A stretch of 64,000 nt of DNA from Shewanella psychrotolerans (GCF_019457595.1 NZ_CP080419.1:4278001-4342000), one strand, 5' to 3'; shown: positions 1 through 9,275, counted from the stretch's first letter. Numbers and translations: made by a program. The notes: generated by a model from the letters alone, not told the origin.

Positions 1-270
1 AGTGATTTCAAAGCTGCTATTGCCCACCCGACTTATCCAAGATTTCAATTCAACAGGTTTACCGTAATGGGTTGGTAACGCATAGGCGATAGTAAACCCC
101 GCAACAATTAGGTTCCACCTTGCTATCTCAAGGCCGGGGTTAAATATCTCAAAAATGGGCTCACGACCGGCCTCAAACCAAACTGGAATCACGGTATTAT
201 TGATATGGCCTAGACCATCCGTCTCGTTAAATCGCGGTTGAAGAGTTAGGGTAAAAAAGGTCTCTGACAC
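1..270 (-). CDS. Acyl-CoA thioesterase, hotdog fold (C-terminus cut off by window edge)
   Basis: The minus strand is open for 90 codons from a GTG at 268-270 to the window edge; GAGGG lies 7 bases upstream of the GTG. The N-terminus reads RFNETDGLGHINNTVIPVWF and then FEAGR, the hallmark of 4-hydroxybenzoyl-CoA/YbgC-type thioesterases, in which the Asp of the ETDxxGHINN motif is catalytic. The family hydrolyses acyl-CoA thioesters in the cytoplasm. Most of the C-terminal half lies outside the window. It is downstream of, and co-oriented with, a long-chain acyl-CoA ligase but separated from it by a terminator, so it probably has its own promoter. The substrate is unknown. Confidence 0.8.
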   Translation of the reverse strand, partial: MSETFFTLTLQPRFNETDGLGHINNTVIPVWFEAGREPIFEIFNPGLEIARWNLIVAGFTIAYALPTHYGKPVELKSWISRVGNSSFEIT

Positions 271-376
271 AGGGAAGCCCTCAGTAAATATGCAATTTTA
301 TTTTTGATTGTGCAGCAGACGGTAACGGAGAACGGTTGATGATGCAATATCGACTTTAAGGTTGGCTTTAAGCCAT

Positions 377-404
377 AAAAAAGGATGCCGCAGCACCCTT
401 TTTT
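377..404 (-). terminator. Rho-independent terminator after the acyl-CoA ligase gene
   Basis: Read on the minus strand, AAAAAAGGGTGC and GCATCCTTTTTT form a 12-bp stem with one G-T pair around a 4-base loop, followed by a T-rich tail. It sits 26 bases after the stop of the ligase gene. The A/T-rich flanks are symmetric, so it could also act on the other strand. Confidence 0.8.
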
Positions 405-429
405 CTATTTTACTGAACCTGAAATCGGC

Positions 430-2226
430 TTACTTACCGTACATAGCATTAATTTCACTGGCATATTTATGATAAATCATCTTACGGCGCAGCTTCATGG
501 TTGGCGTTATTAACCCCGCTTCCATAGAGAAAGCCTCCGGTAGCAAAGTAAACTTTTTAATCTTCTCAAAGCCCGCGAGCTCTGCTTGCAAAGTCTTAAG
601 GCGCTGCTCAAAATGTTCAACCACATAGGTATGACGTAGCAACTCCATTGGTGACTCATAACGCAGACCTTTATCTTTTGCCCATGCTTCTAACGATTCA
701 TATGCAGGTACGATCAACGCGGTAACATAGTTCTTGGCATCGGCAATAATCGCGACTTGCTCGATAAATGGACAACAACCCACTTTACCCTCAACACGCT
801 GCGGAGCGATATATTTACCATTAGAGGTTTTCATCAACTCTTTAATGCGATCTGTGATAAACAGATTACCGTGGGCATCAAACTGTCCAGCATCACCGGT
901 TTTTAGCCATCCATCTTCGAATGCTTCTAGGGTTTCCTGCGGGCGATTGTAATAACCTCGCATAACCGTATTACCGCGAACTAAGATCTCGTTGTCGTTA
1001 CCTAGTTTAATCTCTACTTCAGGTAAAATTTTCCCGTTTGAGCCCGCAACACGATTGTTAAGGGTGTTACAGGTAACCGTTGCCGTCGTTTCGGTCATAC
1101 CGTAACCACACAGCACAGGCACATCGATGGCGTGGAAAAAGCTAGCCACATTTTGATCTAATGCAGCGCCGCCACAAGGCATAAACTTTAACCGTCCACC
1201 CAGTACTTGCTGCAACTTACTAAACACTAACTTATGTGCCAGTTTGTACTGCAAACTTAACCATGCAGAGCCTTGAGCATTGCCTTGGTTTACCTCGAAC
1301 TGACGCTCACCCACAGCCATTGCCCACGCAAATAACTTCTGTCTTGTCGATGGTGCCTTAGCAACCTTGTCTTGTACTGCGCTATACACTTTCTCCAGAA
1401 AACGCGGCACTACGCACAAGGTGTGTGGCTTAATATCGACAATGGCTTCTTTTACTGCCATAGGATCTTGCAAATACACATTGTGCCCACCACGGCATAA
1501 CACGTAGAAACTCCAGCCACGCTCAAACACGTGACTCAGAGGTAAGAAAGCCAGCGAAACGTCCCCTTGAGTAAAGGGCAACACGGTATCGTGCTGACGA
1601 ACCATTGATGCGATGTTTCGACAATCTAGCATCACTCCCTTAGGGTCTCCAGTGGTGCCAGAGGTGTAGATAAGCGTTAACAGATCATCGAGAGAGGTTT
1701 GCTGTAAACGCTGCTCAAGTTCATCGGTGATCCTTGCTGGGTGTGAAAGCTTCAACAATGAATCAAAGTGGCAATGTAGCTTATTGTCCACAAGTTTCAC
1801 TTCACGATCGAATACCACTATGCGCGTTAAGGAAGGGCATAAATCGGCAAGTTCACAGGCCATCTTGTATTGCGTAGTGTCACCGACAAAAATCAGCTTA
1901 GCTCCTGCATCATCGACAATATAGCGCGCCTGCTCGATTGTGCTAGTTGGGTACACTGGAACTACAACGGCTTTGGCCTTAAGCGCACCGACATCAGCGC
2001 AGGTCCACTGGGGGCAGTTTTGTGACAAGATAACAACTGTGTCCTGCACCGCTAAATCGAAACCAATAAGCGCCTTAGCAATATCGCCACTGATCTGGTC
2101 AAATGCCTCCCAACTAACCTTATTCCAAGGTGCAGGCATACCGTATCCTTCAAGCGCAATGGCTTCGCCTAGTTTTTGACTCTGCTCCTGAATCAGACGT
2201 ATTGGATGATATTGCTCGAGCGACAT
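430..2226 (-). CDS. Long-chain fatty-acid-CoA ligase (AMP-forming, FadD15-like)
   Basis: 598 residues, the usual length for long-chain acyl-CoA synthetases of the FadD15/ACSL group. The AMP-binding signature YTSGTTGDPKGV is at residues 187-198, the adenylation motif GYGMTET near the middle, and a TGDAGQFD motif follows; the C-terminal KELMKTSNGKYIAP matches the hinge/lysine region of the family. The enzyme activates fatty acids to acyl-CoA with ATP at the inner face of the membrane. The ATG at 2226 has AAGGG about 9 bases upstream. It is transcribed alone between an ABC transporter operon and a thioesterase gene. Chain-length preference cannot be read from the sequence. Confidence 0.9.
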   Translation of the reverse strand: MSLEQYHPIRLIQEQSQKLGEAIALEGYGMPAPWNKVSWEAFDQISGDIAKALIGFDLAVQDTVVILSQNCPQWTCADVGALKAKAVVVPVYPTSTIEQARYIVDDAGAKLIFVGDTTQYKMACELADLCPSLTRIVVFDREVKLVDNKLHCHFDSLLKLSHPARITDELEQRLQQTSLDDLLTLIYTSGTTGDPKGVMLDCRNIASMVRQHDTVLPFTQGDVSLAFLPLSHVFERGWSFYVLCRGGHNVYLQDPMAVKEAIVDIKPHTLCVVPRFLEKVYSAVQDKVAKAPSTRQKLFAWAMAVGERQFEVNQGNAQGSAWLSLQYKLAHKLVFSKLQQVLGGRLKFMPCGGAALDQNVASFFHAIDVPVLCGYGMTETTATVTCNTLNNRVAGSNGKILPEVEIKLGNDNEILVRGNTVMRGYYNRPQETLEAFEDGWLKTGDAGQFDAHGNLFITDRIKELMKTSNGKYIAPQRVEGKVGCCPFIEQVAIIADAKNYVTALIVPAYESLEAWAKDKGLRYESPMELLRHTYVVEHFEQRLKTLQAELAGFEKIKKFTLLPEAFSMEAGLITPTMKLRRKMIYHKYASEINAMYGK

Positions 2227-2351
2227 ATTTCTTGACCCTTTTAGCGTACACTTGTACCTGTTTTGTGTATTTTACTTTAACCTCGCACAAAAAATAAGAG
2301 CTTTTGCTCCAACAATGTTAGTTACAGCACAAAATTATATTATTTGAGCGC

Positions 2352-3617
2352 TCAACAAAGATCACCATTCCAAAGTTTTTTCTTTCCCCACCAGAGTGTT
2401 AGCACTGAAATAGCAACTAGTCCGATGTCTACCACTAACCAAGAAATTATTTGCTCTCCATCGCGTAAAGCCACTAAAGAACTCGATAACCAAGCAGAAT
2501 GAAACACGACCACCAGCATGCTCAAGGTAATGTGCATAGCCCCTTTCGCCGCGCAGCCAAAACCTAACAACATACAACAAGCACAAAAAGTACTCAGCAC
2601 TATGTGGCTCCACAATACGATGGTAAATTCTGGATTAAGCCAACATACCAGTGCCGCTAATACCGCCATAATTAAGGTGATCAGCGCCAATAATCGGTAC
2701 TGCGCATTCGCAAACGCCTCAATTAGCCCCTGCTTACCATCAAAGCCAGGCAAAATGTAAAGTGTTTCAACGGACCGCCAACGCTGAATTCGGCTCCAAT
2801 GCACCATGGTACAAGTCACAGCGCAAAACTGACTCACAACAAACAGCACAGGAAATTCCATGCCAGAAAAAGAGTTGCTGATAGTCACGAGTAACGCCAA
2901 TACAGGCATTGCGATCAGGATCGTCGACAACATGGGACCAAGAAAAAAGTTCACCGGATGCAGAAGCTTATCGAAATAAGACATCAATCTAGATGAACCT
3001 AAACTCGGTAACCAAAACCAGCCCATCTCAAGCCCATTTAGATACACGGTTCGTGCATCGCTATGCCAACGCAACCCCCTTATCTCTCGCCAAGTCAGAT
3101 AAGCCAAAATCACAGTCAAAAAGGGCACTAAACCAATAACCCAATCAGGCAAAAAATCAGTGATTTCAGCAATAAATGGCAAGAGTAAAAACAGGAAAAA
3201 CGACAGATAGAAACCATTAATATGACGGCGGCAATAGTAGATAAAGCCAACGCCCGCTAGGGTTGCCAGCATCACCTGATCAAGGCCACCTTCAAGCTCC
3301 AACAATAGGCAAGCAGCCAAAGAGATGCTGGTTGCTATAGCTCCAAGCATTAAGGATTGCAGCGCAATATTATTACTATAGTTGGGCACTAAACTGGCCC
3401 ACTCGGTCGCGGCTAATCGGTTAAATTGCCAAGCTATGGCGGCAGAAATCGAGATCTGAATCATGCCCAGGGCTATCGGTATCGCGGCCTGTTTCGAGCC
3501 AGTAATTAGCGCTAACATCATGATCAGCGCCAACAGAGCCGTCCCTAAAAAACTCGCGCTCCCCAGATCAAAAAGCCAAAAACGCACCATGCCGCGTAAT
3601 GCATTGGGCGTTCTCAT
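2352..3617 (-). CDS. Multi-spanning ABC transporter permease
   Basis: 421 residues, very hydrophobic, with about ten predicted membrane segments (for example around 15-40, 95-135, 140-165, 215-245, 310-330 and 340-360). I do not recognise a named family. Its role is inferred from the neighbour: its start overlaps the stop of an ABC ATPase gene by 4 bases (ATGA), typical of translationally coupled ABC exporter subunits. It is the third gene of a GntR-ATPase-permease operon, a layout known for YtrA-type systems that respond to cell-wall or peptide stress. A short GAGC/GCTC hairpin with a T-run at about 2285-2310 may end the operon. Substrate unknown. Confidence 0.8.
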   Translation of the reverse strand: MRTPNALRGMVRFWLFDLGSASFLGTALLALIMMLALITGSKQAAIPIALGMIQISISAAIAWQFNRLAATEWASLVPNYSNNIALQSLMLGAIATSISLAACLLLELEGGLDQVMLATLAGVGFIYYCRRHINGFYLSFFLFLLLPFIAEITDFLPDWVIGLVPFLTVILAYLTWREIRGLRWHSDARTVYLNGLEMGWFWLPSLGSSRLMSYFDKLLHPVNFFLGPMLSTILIAMPVLALLVTISNSFSGMEFPVLFVVSQFCAVTCTMVHWSRIQRWRSVETLYILPGFDGKQGLIEAFANAQYRLLALITLIMAVLAALVCWLNPEFTIVLWSHIVLSTFCACCMLLGFGCAAKGAMHITLSMLVVVFHSAWLSSSLVALRDGEQIISWLVVDIGLVAISVLTLWWGKKKLWNGDLC

Positions 3618-4459
3618 CGATGTAGCTCCATAAACAGTTGCTCTAAATTAACGGGCGTAACTGAAGAAAAATGGCTAACGAAATCAGCATGGTAGTTATC
3701 CACCAGCAATTTGTCTTGCTGACGGCTTAATACGACAAGCCCCTCGGGTAAATCAGCCCCTTCTTTGAGAGTGACTAGCTGTACCTCTTCACGCAACTTG
3801 TCGATCTCTTTAAACAGGATAAGTTTGCCCCGCTTCATTAACGCCAAATGACTCGCAACCCGCTCTAAGTCCGAAGTGATATGCGATGAAAACAGCACGG
3901 CAGAGCCAGAATCTAATGCTAAGTCAAATAGATCAGCCATAAACGCTCGCCTTACAATCGGATCTAAACTGGCCACAGGTTCGTCTAAAATGAGCAGTTT
4001 GGGTCGATAAGCCATCGCCATGATCAAAGCCAGAGATTGTCTTTGACCTACCGATAAACGCTGAACCTGCTTACTACCATCGAGTTCAAAACGCGCTAAC
4101 CAGTCGCGCTCTAATGCCATATCCCAATTAGGATAAAAGCTGCGATGTAACTCTAACGCCTTTTCAACACTAAAACCTTCATATCCAAAGGGCTGTTGCG
4201 GTACGTAACCAATCTGCTCTTTTTGGGCAGAGCTGATATTTTTCGTCGAATGGCCCAATACCTCTACACAACCTTGGCTGACCTCAACAATTCCCAATGC
4301 ACAGCGCATCAAGGTCGACTTACCTGCCCCATTTTGACCGAGTAACCCCACCACCATTCCTGGTGCCAACGCCAGGGTTAAATTGTCTATGGCGAGATGA
4401 TCTTCAAACCGTTTACTGATCTGCTTAAAGGCTAAGATCGACTGTATGCTATTATCCAT
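3614..4459 (-). CDS. ABC transporter ATP-binding protein (YtrB/CcmA-type)
   Basis: 281 residues with a Walker A GQNGAGKST at 41-49, an ABC signature LSVGQ at 135-139, a Walker B LLILDEP at 155-161 and a switch His in the following SSHI motif. This is a single-domain ABC ATPase that would drive the adjacent permease at the cytoplasmic membrane. The C-terminal ~70 residues are a short regulatory tail of the type seen in drug/antibiotic exporter ATPases. The start is 19 bases after the GntR stop and the stop overlaps the permease start. The operon layout suggests a small exporter controlled by its own repressor. Confidence 0.88.
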   Translation of the reverse strand: MDNSIQSILAFKQISKRFEDHLAIDNLTLALAPGMVVGLLGQNGAGKSTLMRCALGIVEVSQGCVEVLGHSTKNISSAQKEQIGYVPQQPFGYEGFSVEKALELHRSFYPNWDMALERDWLARFELDGSKQVQRLSVGQRQSLALIMAMAYRPKLLILDEPVASLDPIVRRAFMADLFDLALDSGSAVLFSSHITSDLERVASHLALMKRGKLILFKEIDKLREEVQLVTLKEGADLPEGLVVLSRQQDKLLVDNYHADFVSHFSSVTPVNLEQLFMELHR

Positions 4460-4478
4460 CTGCTGCTATCCTATCTTG

Positions 4479-4853
4479 CTATTGGTTCCAAACTGCGGCG
4501 ATAATCGCTTGGAGTTCATCTAAACTGACACCCAACTGCTTTGCTTGCGCAATCAAGTCTTTAGCCTCCGTAGCGATCAATTCGGTGCGAGAGGTATTTT
4601 CAGATGTTTCTCGCTCAGCAACCCGAGTCGCCTGACCTCGACGACGCTCTAACCATCCTTGTTCCACCAGTTGCTGGATCGCTCGTGAAACAGTCATAGG
4701 ATTAACTGTCAGATGCTCTGCGATTTGCCTTACCGAAGGCAACACTTGTTGAGGTTGTAGCTGACCGCCGACAATTAAACGAACAATTTGCTCGCTCAGT
4801 TGTCTGTAAATTGGATCACCACTACTGGGGTTGACATTAAGTAATTCTAGCAT
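4479..4853 (-). CDS. GntR-family transcriptional regulator, YtrA subfamily
   Basis: 124 residues: a winged helix-turn-helix at about 10-75 (DPIYRQLSEQIVRLI, VLPSVRQIAEHLTVNPMTVSRA) and a short ~40-residue helical tail rather than a full effector-binding domain, which is the YtrA type. Such regulators usually repress their own ABC operon and are released by an antibiotic or envelope signal. It is the first gene of the operon. Just upstream lies a perfect 12-bp palindrome and a larger inverted repeat, the likely operator, shared with the divergent hydrolase-ABC operon. Confidence 0.88.
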   Translation of the reverse strand: MLELLNVNPSSGDPIYRQLSEQIVRLIVGGQLQPQQVLPSVRQIAEHLTVNPMTVSRAIQQLVEQGWLERRRGQATRVAERETSENTSRTELIATEAKDLIAQAKQLGVSLDELQAIIAAVWNQ

Positions 4854-4864
4854 TAGCCTTTGGC

Positions 4865-4898
4865 CACTGTATTAATACATTGATACACCTATACAGTG
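4865..4898. promoter_or_regulatory. Nested inverted repeats, likely GntR operator
   Basis: Perfect 8-bp arms CACTGTAT (4865-4872) and ATACAGTG (4891-4898) flank an 18-bp spacer; a perfect 12-bp palindrome TGTATTAATACA occupies 4868-4879, and another ATACAGTA copy is at 4913-4920. They lie in the 91-bp divergent gap between the GntR gene and the hydrolase gene. GntR proteins bind such palindromes; the assignment is by position and symmetry. Confidence 0.65.
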
Positions 4899-4944
4899 CT
4901 AAATTAACATAGATACAGTAAATTTCAACTAAGGAATCGGTATC

Positions 4945-6507
4945 ATGCTTCAAGGAAAGGTCATTCAAACTCGCAGCAATCCAGGGCGATATAACAGATT
5001 AAGGCTGGCAACATATACACTATTGCCTATCGTAGCGGCTTTATTGCTCTTTGCCTTGCCCACATGGGCAAACGAGGGTTCATCGGCTGACGACTCCTGT
5101 TATGTCGATGGTCTATCTGATCGCTTACGCTGCGGATTTGTCCGCGTGCCAGAAAACTATAACGATCCAAACGGCAAACAAATTCAAGTGCACTATGTGG
5201 TGCTGCCAGCAATAAAGCCTAGCTTTAACAAAGAAGCCTTGCTCGCCATCGCTGGCGGCCCGGGCCAATCGGCCATAGAAAACGCCGCGAGTTTTGACCA
5301 TATTTTTACTAAAGTTCGTCAGCAAAGAGATATTTTACTAATAGATCAACGTGGAACGGGTCAATCAAACCTACTGCAATGTTTGGGTGACGGGTTTGAA
5401 GGGGCGCTCGCCCTTAATGAAAATGATCTTGATATCACCGCAGAAACCCAAAAGTGCTTCAACGAAATAGATGCCGACGTGACCCAATATGGCAGTGAAA
5501 CCGCACTAAAAGATTTCGAAGCAGTGAGAACCCACTTAGGTTACGAAAAACTCCATATCTACGGTATTTCATACGGCACACGTATGGCGCAACTATACAT
5601 GCGTCACTACCCACAAGTACTGACTACAGTAACCTTAGATGGCGTGGTACCGATGCAGCAAAGTGTGCTGCATATTGGTGATGCGATAGACAGAGCCATT
5701 AGCCTACTGTTAGATGACTGCAGTAATAACGAGCTATGCCATCACCAATTTAACAAGCTCGAACAAGAACTCAGCCAAGTCAACACTTTGCTGGAACAAG
5801 AGCCTATTATCAGTCAAACCCGCGATCCGCTCACTAACGAGCTAACACAACTGACCATGACTCGGGCTAAGTTTATGGGTGCCATACGCATGGCATTGTA
5901 TTCGGCCAACGTCAGAGCCCTACTTCCCCATGCGATTCACCAAGCGGCACAAGGTAACTATCAATCTGTTATGGGTCTGTACGCGCTGACGGTAAATAGC
6001 ACTGGAATTGCCGCTGGCATGCATGCGTCAGTTGTATGTGGTGAAGATTGGCAGCGCTTTGGCGAAGATGCACGCCAACGAGCGCAACAGAGTTATTTTG
6101 CCAAAGAGATGCTCGATGGATTCGATAAAACCTGCCCGATATGGAACATACCAGCTGTTGATGATGACTTCTCTGCGGCCATCAACAGCGATATTCCGAC
6201 ACTCGTGTTATCTGGCCAAATCGATCCAGCCACACCACCAAGCTGGGGCGAAATGGCAATGGAAAAACTCACCAATGCGAAACACTTTATCGCCCCCTAT
6301 GCGACTCATGGTGTTGCCTACCAATCTTGTGCTAATGATTTGGTGGCACAACTGGTAAGCACTGGCAGCGTCGAGACGCTATCTGATGAATGTCTTAGCA
6401 AGGATGTGAGCCGTAATTTTTATCTCAACGCCAATACCGTAGAGCTCATCGTTAGCGATAATACCGCTATCAAGGACACTGACGCCCAAGGAGCGAGCCA
6501 TGATTAA
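4945..6507 (+). CDS. Exported alpha/beta hydrolase, TAP-like peptidase
   Basis: 520 residues with an N-terminal signal sequence (hydrophobic ~25-41, probable cleavage after PTWA). GGPGQS (oxyanion region), then GISYGTR with the nucleophile Ser, a C-terminal SGQIDPATPP with the acidic residue and ATHG with the catalytic His fit the tripeptidyl-aminopeptidase-like (S33) hydrolases. Predicted to act in the periplasm on small peptides or esters. It is the first gene of a three-gene operon with a NatAB-like ABC system (8-base overlap with the ATPase gene). It is transcribed divergently from the GntR operon and may share its operator. Confidence 0.85.
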   Translation: MLQGKVIQTRSNPGRYNRLRLATYTLLPIVAALLLFALPTWANEGSSADDSCYVDGLSDRLRCGFVRVPENYNDPNGKQIQVHYVVLPAIKPSFNKEALLAIAGGPGQSAIENAASFDHIFTKVRQQRDILLIDQRGTGQSNLLQCLGDGFEGALALNENDLDITAETQKCFNEIDADVTQYGSETALKDFEAVRTHLGYEKLHIYGISYGTRMAQLYMRHYPQVLTTVTLDGVVPMQQSVLHIGDAIDRAISLLLDDCSNNELCHHQFNKLEQELSQVNTLLEQEPIISQTRDPLTNELTQLTMTRAKFMGAIRMALYSANVRALLPHAIHQAAQGNYQSVMGLYALTVNSTGIAAGMHASVVCGEDWQRFGEDARQRAQQSYFAKEMLDGFDKTCPIWNIPAVDDDFSAAINSDIPTLVLSGQIDPATPPSWGEMAMEKLTNAKHFIAPYATHGVAYQSCANDLVAQLVSTGSVETLSDECLSKDVSRNFYLNANTVELIVSDNTAIKDTDAQGASHD

Positions 6508-7234
6508 AGTATCCCATCTTTCGAAAAAAATCGGTGAAGTACAAGCGCTCAACGACCTCAGCTTCGAAGCGTTAGATGGTCAGATCACAGGTCTACTGGG
6601 CCCAAATGGTGCAGGTAAAACCACTTGTTTACGTACCATATTTGGCTTACTCAAACCCGATAATGGTATTGCCGAAATAGACGGTATTGATGTCGCCAAA
6701 GATCCCGTGGCAGCCAAGCAACAGTTAGGGCTATTTCCCGATCCCTTTGGCCTGTACGAAAGGCTCACACCAAGAGAATATATTAGCTACTTTGCCGAAC
6801 TGAATGGCTTAAGCCGCAATGACGCTAAAGCAGCGGCAGCGAGCGTGTTAGGCAAATTGCACATGAATGATATTGCCGATAGAAGGTGCAAAGGCTTCTC
6901 TCAAGGGCAACGAATGAAAACGGCGTTAGCACAAGCGATAGTGCATGAGCCGACCAACATTATTCTCGACGAGCCAACACGGGGACTCGATGTCATGAGT
7001 ACGCGTGTACTACGTGAACTATTAAAAGATCTAAAGGCCGCAGGGCATTGTGTGTTGTTTTCTAGCCACGTGATGCAAGAAGTGGCGGCGTTGTGTGATC
7101 GCGTCATTGTGATGGCTGAAGGAAAAGTGGTCGCCATTGGCAGCCCAGACGAACTTTGTCAGCAAACGGGCAAGGCATCATTAGAAGATGCCTTTATTGA
7201 GCTTATCGGCACAGATGAGGGAATAGCAGCATGA
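6500..7234 (+). CDS. ABC transporter ATP-binding protein, NatA-like
   Basis: 244 residues with a Walker A GPNGAGKTT at 34-42, an ABC signature FSQGQ, a Walker B IILDEPTRGLD and the switch SSHVM. The sequence resembles NatA/CcmA-type ATPases that pair with ABC-2 permeases. It overlaps the hydrolase gene upstream by 8 bases and the permease gene downstream by 4 (ATGA), so the three proteins are translationally coupled. NatAB of Bacillus exports sodium; whether that holds here is unknown, and the coupling to a secreted hydrolase suggests export of something the hydrolase handles. Confidence 0.88.
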   Translation: MIKVSHLSKKIGEVQALNDLSFEALDGQITGLLGPNGAGKTTCLRTIFGLLKPDNGIAEIDGIDVAKDPVAAKQQLGLFPDPFGLYERLTPREYISYFAELNGLSRNDAKAAAASVLGKLHMNDIADRRCKGFSQGQRMKTALAQAIVHEPTNIILDEPTRGLDVMSTRVLRELLKDLKAAGHCVLFSSHVMQEVAALCDRVIVMAEGKVVAIGSPDELCQQTGKASLEDAFIELIGTDEGIAA

Positions 7235-8367
7235 TCAACACCATTATAGCCATGGTCCGTAAAGAGCTCATCGATGCCGCCCGCGATAAGCGCTCGGTAA
7301 TGGCAGGACTTTATTACGCAATAGGCGCGCCACTGATGATGTGCGGCATGTTTCTATTATTGATAGGCCAAATTACTAGCCCAGAAGCACTCAACATTAC
7401 TATCACTCACGGTGAGCGAGCCCCCGATCTAGTTAAGTTTCTAGCAAGTAACGAGATAAGCCAAGGAGATGAAGCCGAACGTAAAGAGATAGAGTTGATC
7501 ATCAGCAAAGACTACGCCGCCAATATGGCTAAAAGTCATCCTGCGGAAATAATCTTAATCGCTGATAACTCGAATGAAAAGCTGCAATCATCGATTCGAC
7601 GTTTAGAGAAAAGTCTCCAACGCTATAGTGCCGAAATGGGGAGCCTACGCCTCATCGCTCGCGGAATCGACCCTAAGGTCGTGCAGCCGTTAAAGGTAAA
7701 GGTTGAAGATCAAGCCACCTCTGACTCGAAGGGCGGGATGATCCTCGGTGTGGCGATCTTTATGATGGTCTATGCAGTGTTTATTTCCGGCATGAATCTC
7801 GCTATCGATACCAGTGCTGGCGAACGGGAACGTAATTCACTTGCGCTATTGTTAAGCCACCCAGTTTCGACTCGTGACATTGTTATCGCCAAGGTCGTCG
7901 CGGTCACCATCTTTGCGATGCTAGGGCTAATATTGACCTTAGCGATCTCAAAAATCGCCTATGGTTTTGTCCCTTGGCAAGAGCTTGGGTTCAGCGTCAA
8001 TATCACCGCAGACTTTATTGGTCTAATGCTTATTATCGGCCTCCCAATAGCGCTAATGGCAGCGTCGTTACAGCTGTTTGTATCTTTTATGGCTAAATCA
8101 TTTAAAGAGGCCCAATCCTATCTGACAATAGTATTAGTCGTGCCTATGATGCTATCGATGGCGGCCAGCTACAACATCGCGCCAGATACCCTGCAATGGT
8201 TACCGGTATCGGGCCAGATGCAAGCATTGATCGCATTCATTAAAGGTAAAGAGATCCCGCTAATGCAATTGGTACTCTCGAGTACGACCACCATAGCGAT
8301 TGCTGTCGCCCTAGCATTTGGGATGGAACGCTCGCTGAAAAGTGAAAAAATCGTCTTCGGGCTGTGA
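7231..8367 (+). CDS. ABC-2 type permease, NatB-like
   Basis: 378 residues with one N-terminal membrane segment (about 25-45), a ~130-residue periplasmic domain and five C-terminal membrane segments (from about 170), the ABC-2/NatB layout. The motif GERERNSLALLLSHPVSTRDIVIAK after the second membrane helix is typical of NatB-type subunits. Partner of the ATPase just upstream with a 4-base overlap. Last gene of the operon; the next recognisable terminator is at 8679-8708. Confidence 0.85.
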   Translation: MINTIIAMVRKELIDAARDKRSVMAGLYYAIGAPLMMCGMFLLLIGQITSPEALNITITHGERAPDLVKFLASNEISQGDEAERKEIELIISKDYAANMAKSHPAEIILIADNSNEKLQSSIRRLEKSLQRYSAEMGSLRLIARGIDPKVVQPLKVKVEDQATSDSKGGMILGVAIFMMVYAVFISGMNLAIDTSAGERERNSLALLLSHPVSTRDIVIAKVVAVTIFAMLGLILTLAISKIAYGFVPWQELGFSVNITADFIGLMLIIGLPIALMAASLQLFVSFMAKSFKEAQSYLTIVLVVPMMLSMAASYNIAPDTLQWLPVSGQMQALIAFIKGKEIPLMQLVLSSTTTIAIAVALAFGMERSLKSEKIVFGL

Positions 8368-8577
8368 TCCTAAATCCGCCTCATTTGGCAAACAAAGGTT
8401 TACACCAACCAGAAGTTGAAATAATACCAATGAGTATAAAGATGTGATCGCTCAGCGACGATTTAGCACTAAAGGTTAGCGCTGATGAGGCAAGGTCTTA
8501 ATTGCTCCTCGGCTCTAACATCCTGGGTAACTGCTCCGTGCATTACCCGACCTTCAATATCCATATCGTCGTGCATT

Positions 8578-8614
8578 AAAGACATTCCCTCCAGAGATGG
8601 AAAGGAATGTCTTT
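8578..8614. repeat. Perfect 11-bp inverted repeat
   Basis: AAAGACATTCC (8578-8588) and GGAATGTCTTT (8604-8614) pair perfectly around a 15-base loop. There is no T-run after it, so it is not a standard terminator. It lies between convergent genes. Confidence 0.7.
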
Positions 8615-8678
8615 AGTATGTCGGGAACATGCAAGACCTTGTTGTTTGCAACGAGTAAAGCGCTACCGATAGCCAATA

Positions 8679-8708
8679 AAAAAGGCTCAGCTTAAGCAGA
8701 GCCTTTTT
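8679..8708. terminator. Bidirectional terminator between natB-like gene and mogA
   Basis: AAAAAGGCTC and GAGCCTTTTT form a 10-bp stem around an internal AGCTTAAGCA. A-run and T-run on both sides allow it to stop transcription from both convergent genes. Confidence 0.8.
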
Positions 8709-8741
8709 ATTGCTCAAAAATAACGAGATCAGAGCGTAAGA

Positions 8742-9275
8742 CTATTTCGCTTTCGGTCTAAATGGCTTAATAACCGACTCATCACACTCTAAGAAAGGAC
8801 CTTCCATTAAATCGATACAGTAAGGAATCGCAGGGAACACAGCGTCGAGACACTCTCTAATTGACTTAGGCTTACCAGGCAGATTAACAATCAAACTATC
8901 TGCGCGTAATCCCGCGGTTTGACGAGACAAGATAGCCGTAGGGACAAACTTTAATGATTCGGAACGCATCAACTCACCAAAGCCTGGCATCATACGGTCG
9001 CATACAGCCTCTGTAGCTTCCGGCGTAACGTCTCGCTTAGCGGGTCCAGTACCACCTGTTGTCACGATCAAGCAACAACCTTGTTCATCGGCCATCTTGA
9101 TTAACGTCGCCTCAATCATATCTTGTTCATCAGGGATAACCTCATAGATAGGTTCCCACTCGGAAGTAAGGTATTGGTTTAGCACATCAATAATAGCCTT
9201 GCCTGAGATATCTTCATACACACCCGCACTAGCACGATCACTAACGGTCACAATGCCTATTTTTGCCTTAGCCAT
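8742..9275 (-). CDS. mogA: Molybdopterin adenylyltransferase MogA
   Basis: 177 residues, the MogA length, with the MoCF signature TTGGTGPAKRDVTPEAT around residues 71-87 and a conserved SLIVNLPGKP motif. MogA adenylates molybdopterin before molybdate insertion, in the cytoplasm. The product is needed by molybdoenzymes such as the assimilatory nitrate reductase NasA encoded in this window. It stands alone, convergent with the NatAB-like operon. Confidence 0.93.
   Translation of the reverse strand: MAKAKIGIVTVSDRASAGVYEDISGKAIIDVLNQYLTSEWEPIYEVIPDEQDMIEATLIKMADEQGCCLIVTTGGTGPAKRDVTPEATEAVCDRMMPGFGELMRSESLKFVPTAILSRQTAGLRADSLIVNLPGKPKSIRECLDAVFPAIPYCIDLMEGPFLECDESVIKPFRPKAK

Larger units (their letters stand above)
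8368..8741. other. Gene-free gap with a long hairpin and a bidirectional terminator
   Basis: No convincing reading frame in 374 bp between the convergent natB-like gene and mogA. It contains an 11-bp perfect stem (8578-8614) and a terminator (8679-8708). The stretch from about 8400 to 8640 has mixed composition and resembles intergenic repeat elements I have seen in Shewanella genomes, but that is an impression, not a match. Confidence 0.5.

Noticed and set aside
2344..2355. Palindrome TTGAGCGCTCAA near the permease stop
   Set aside because: It overlaps the stop codon and lacks a T-run; 12 bp of symmetry can arise by chance.
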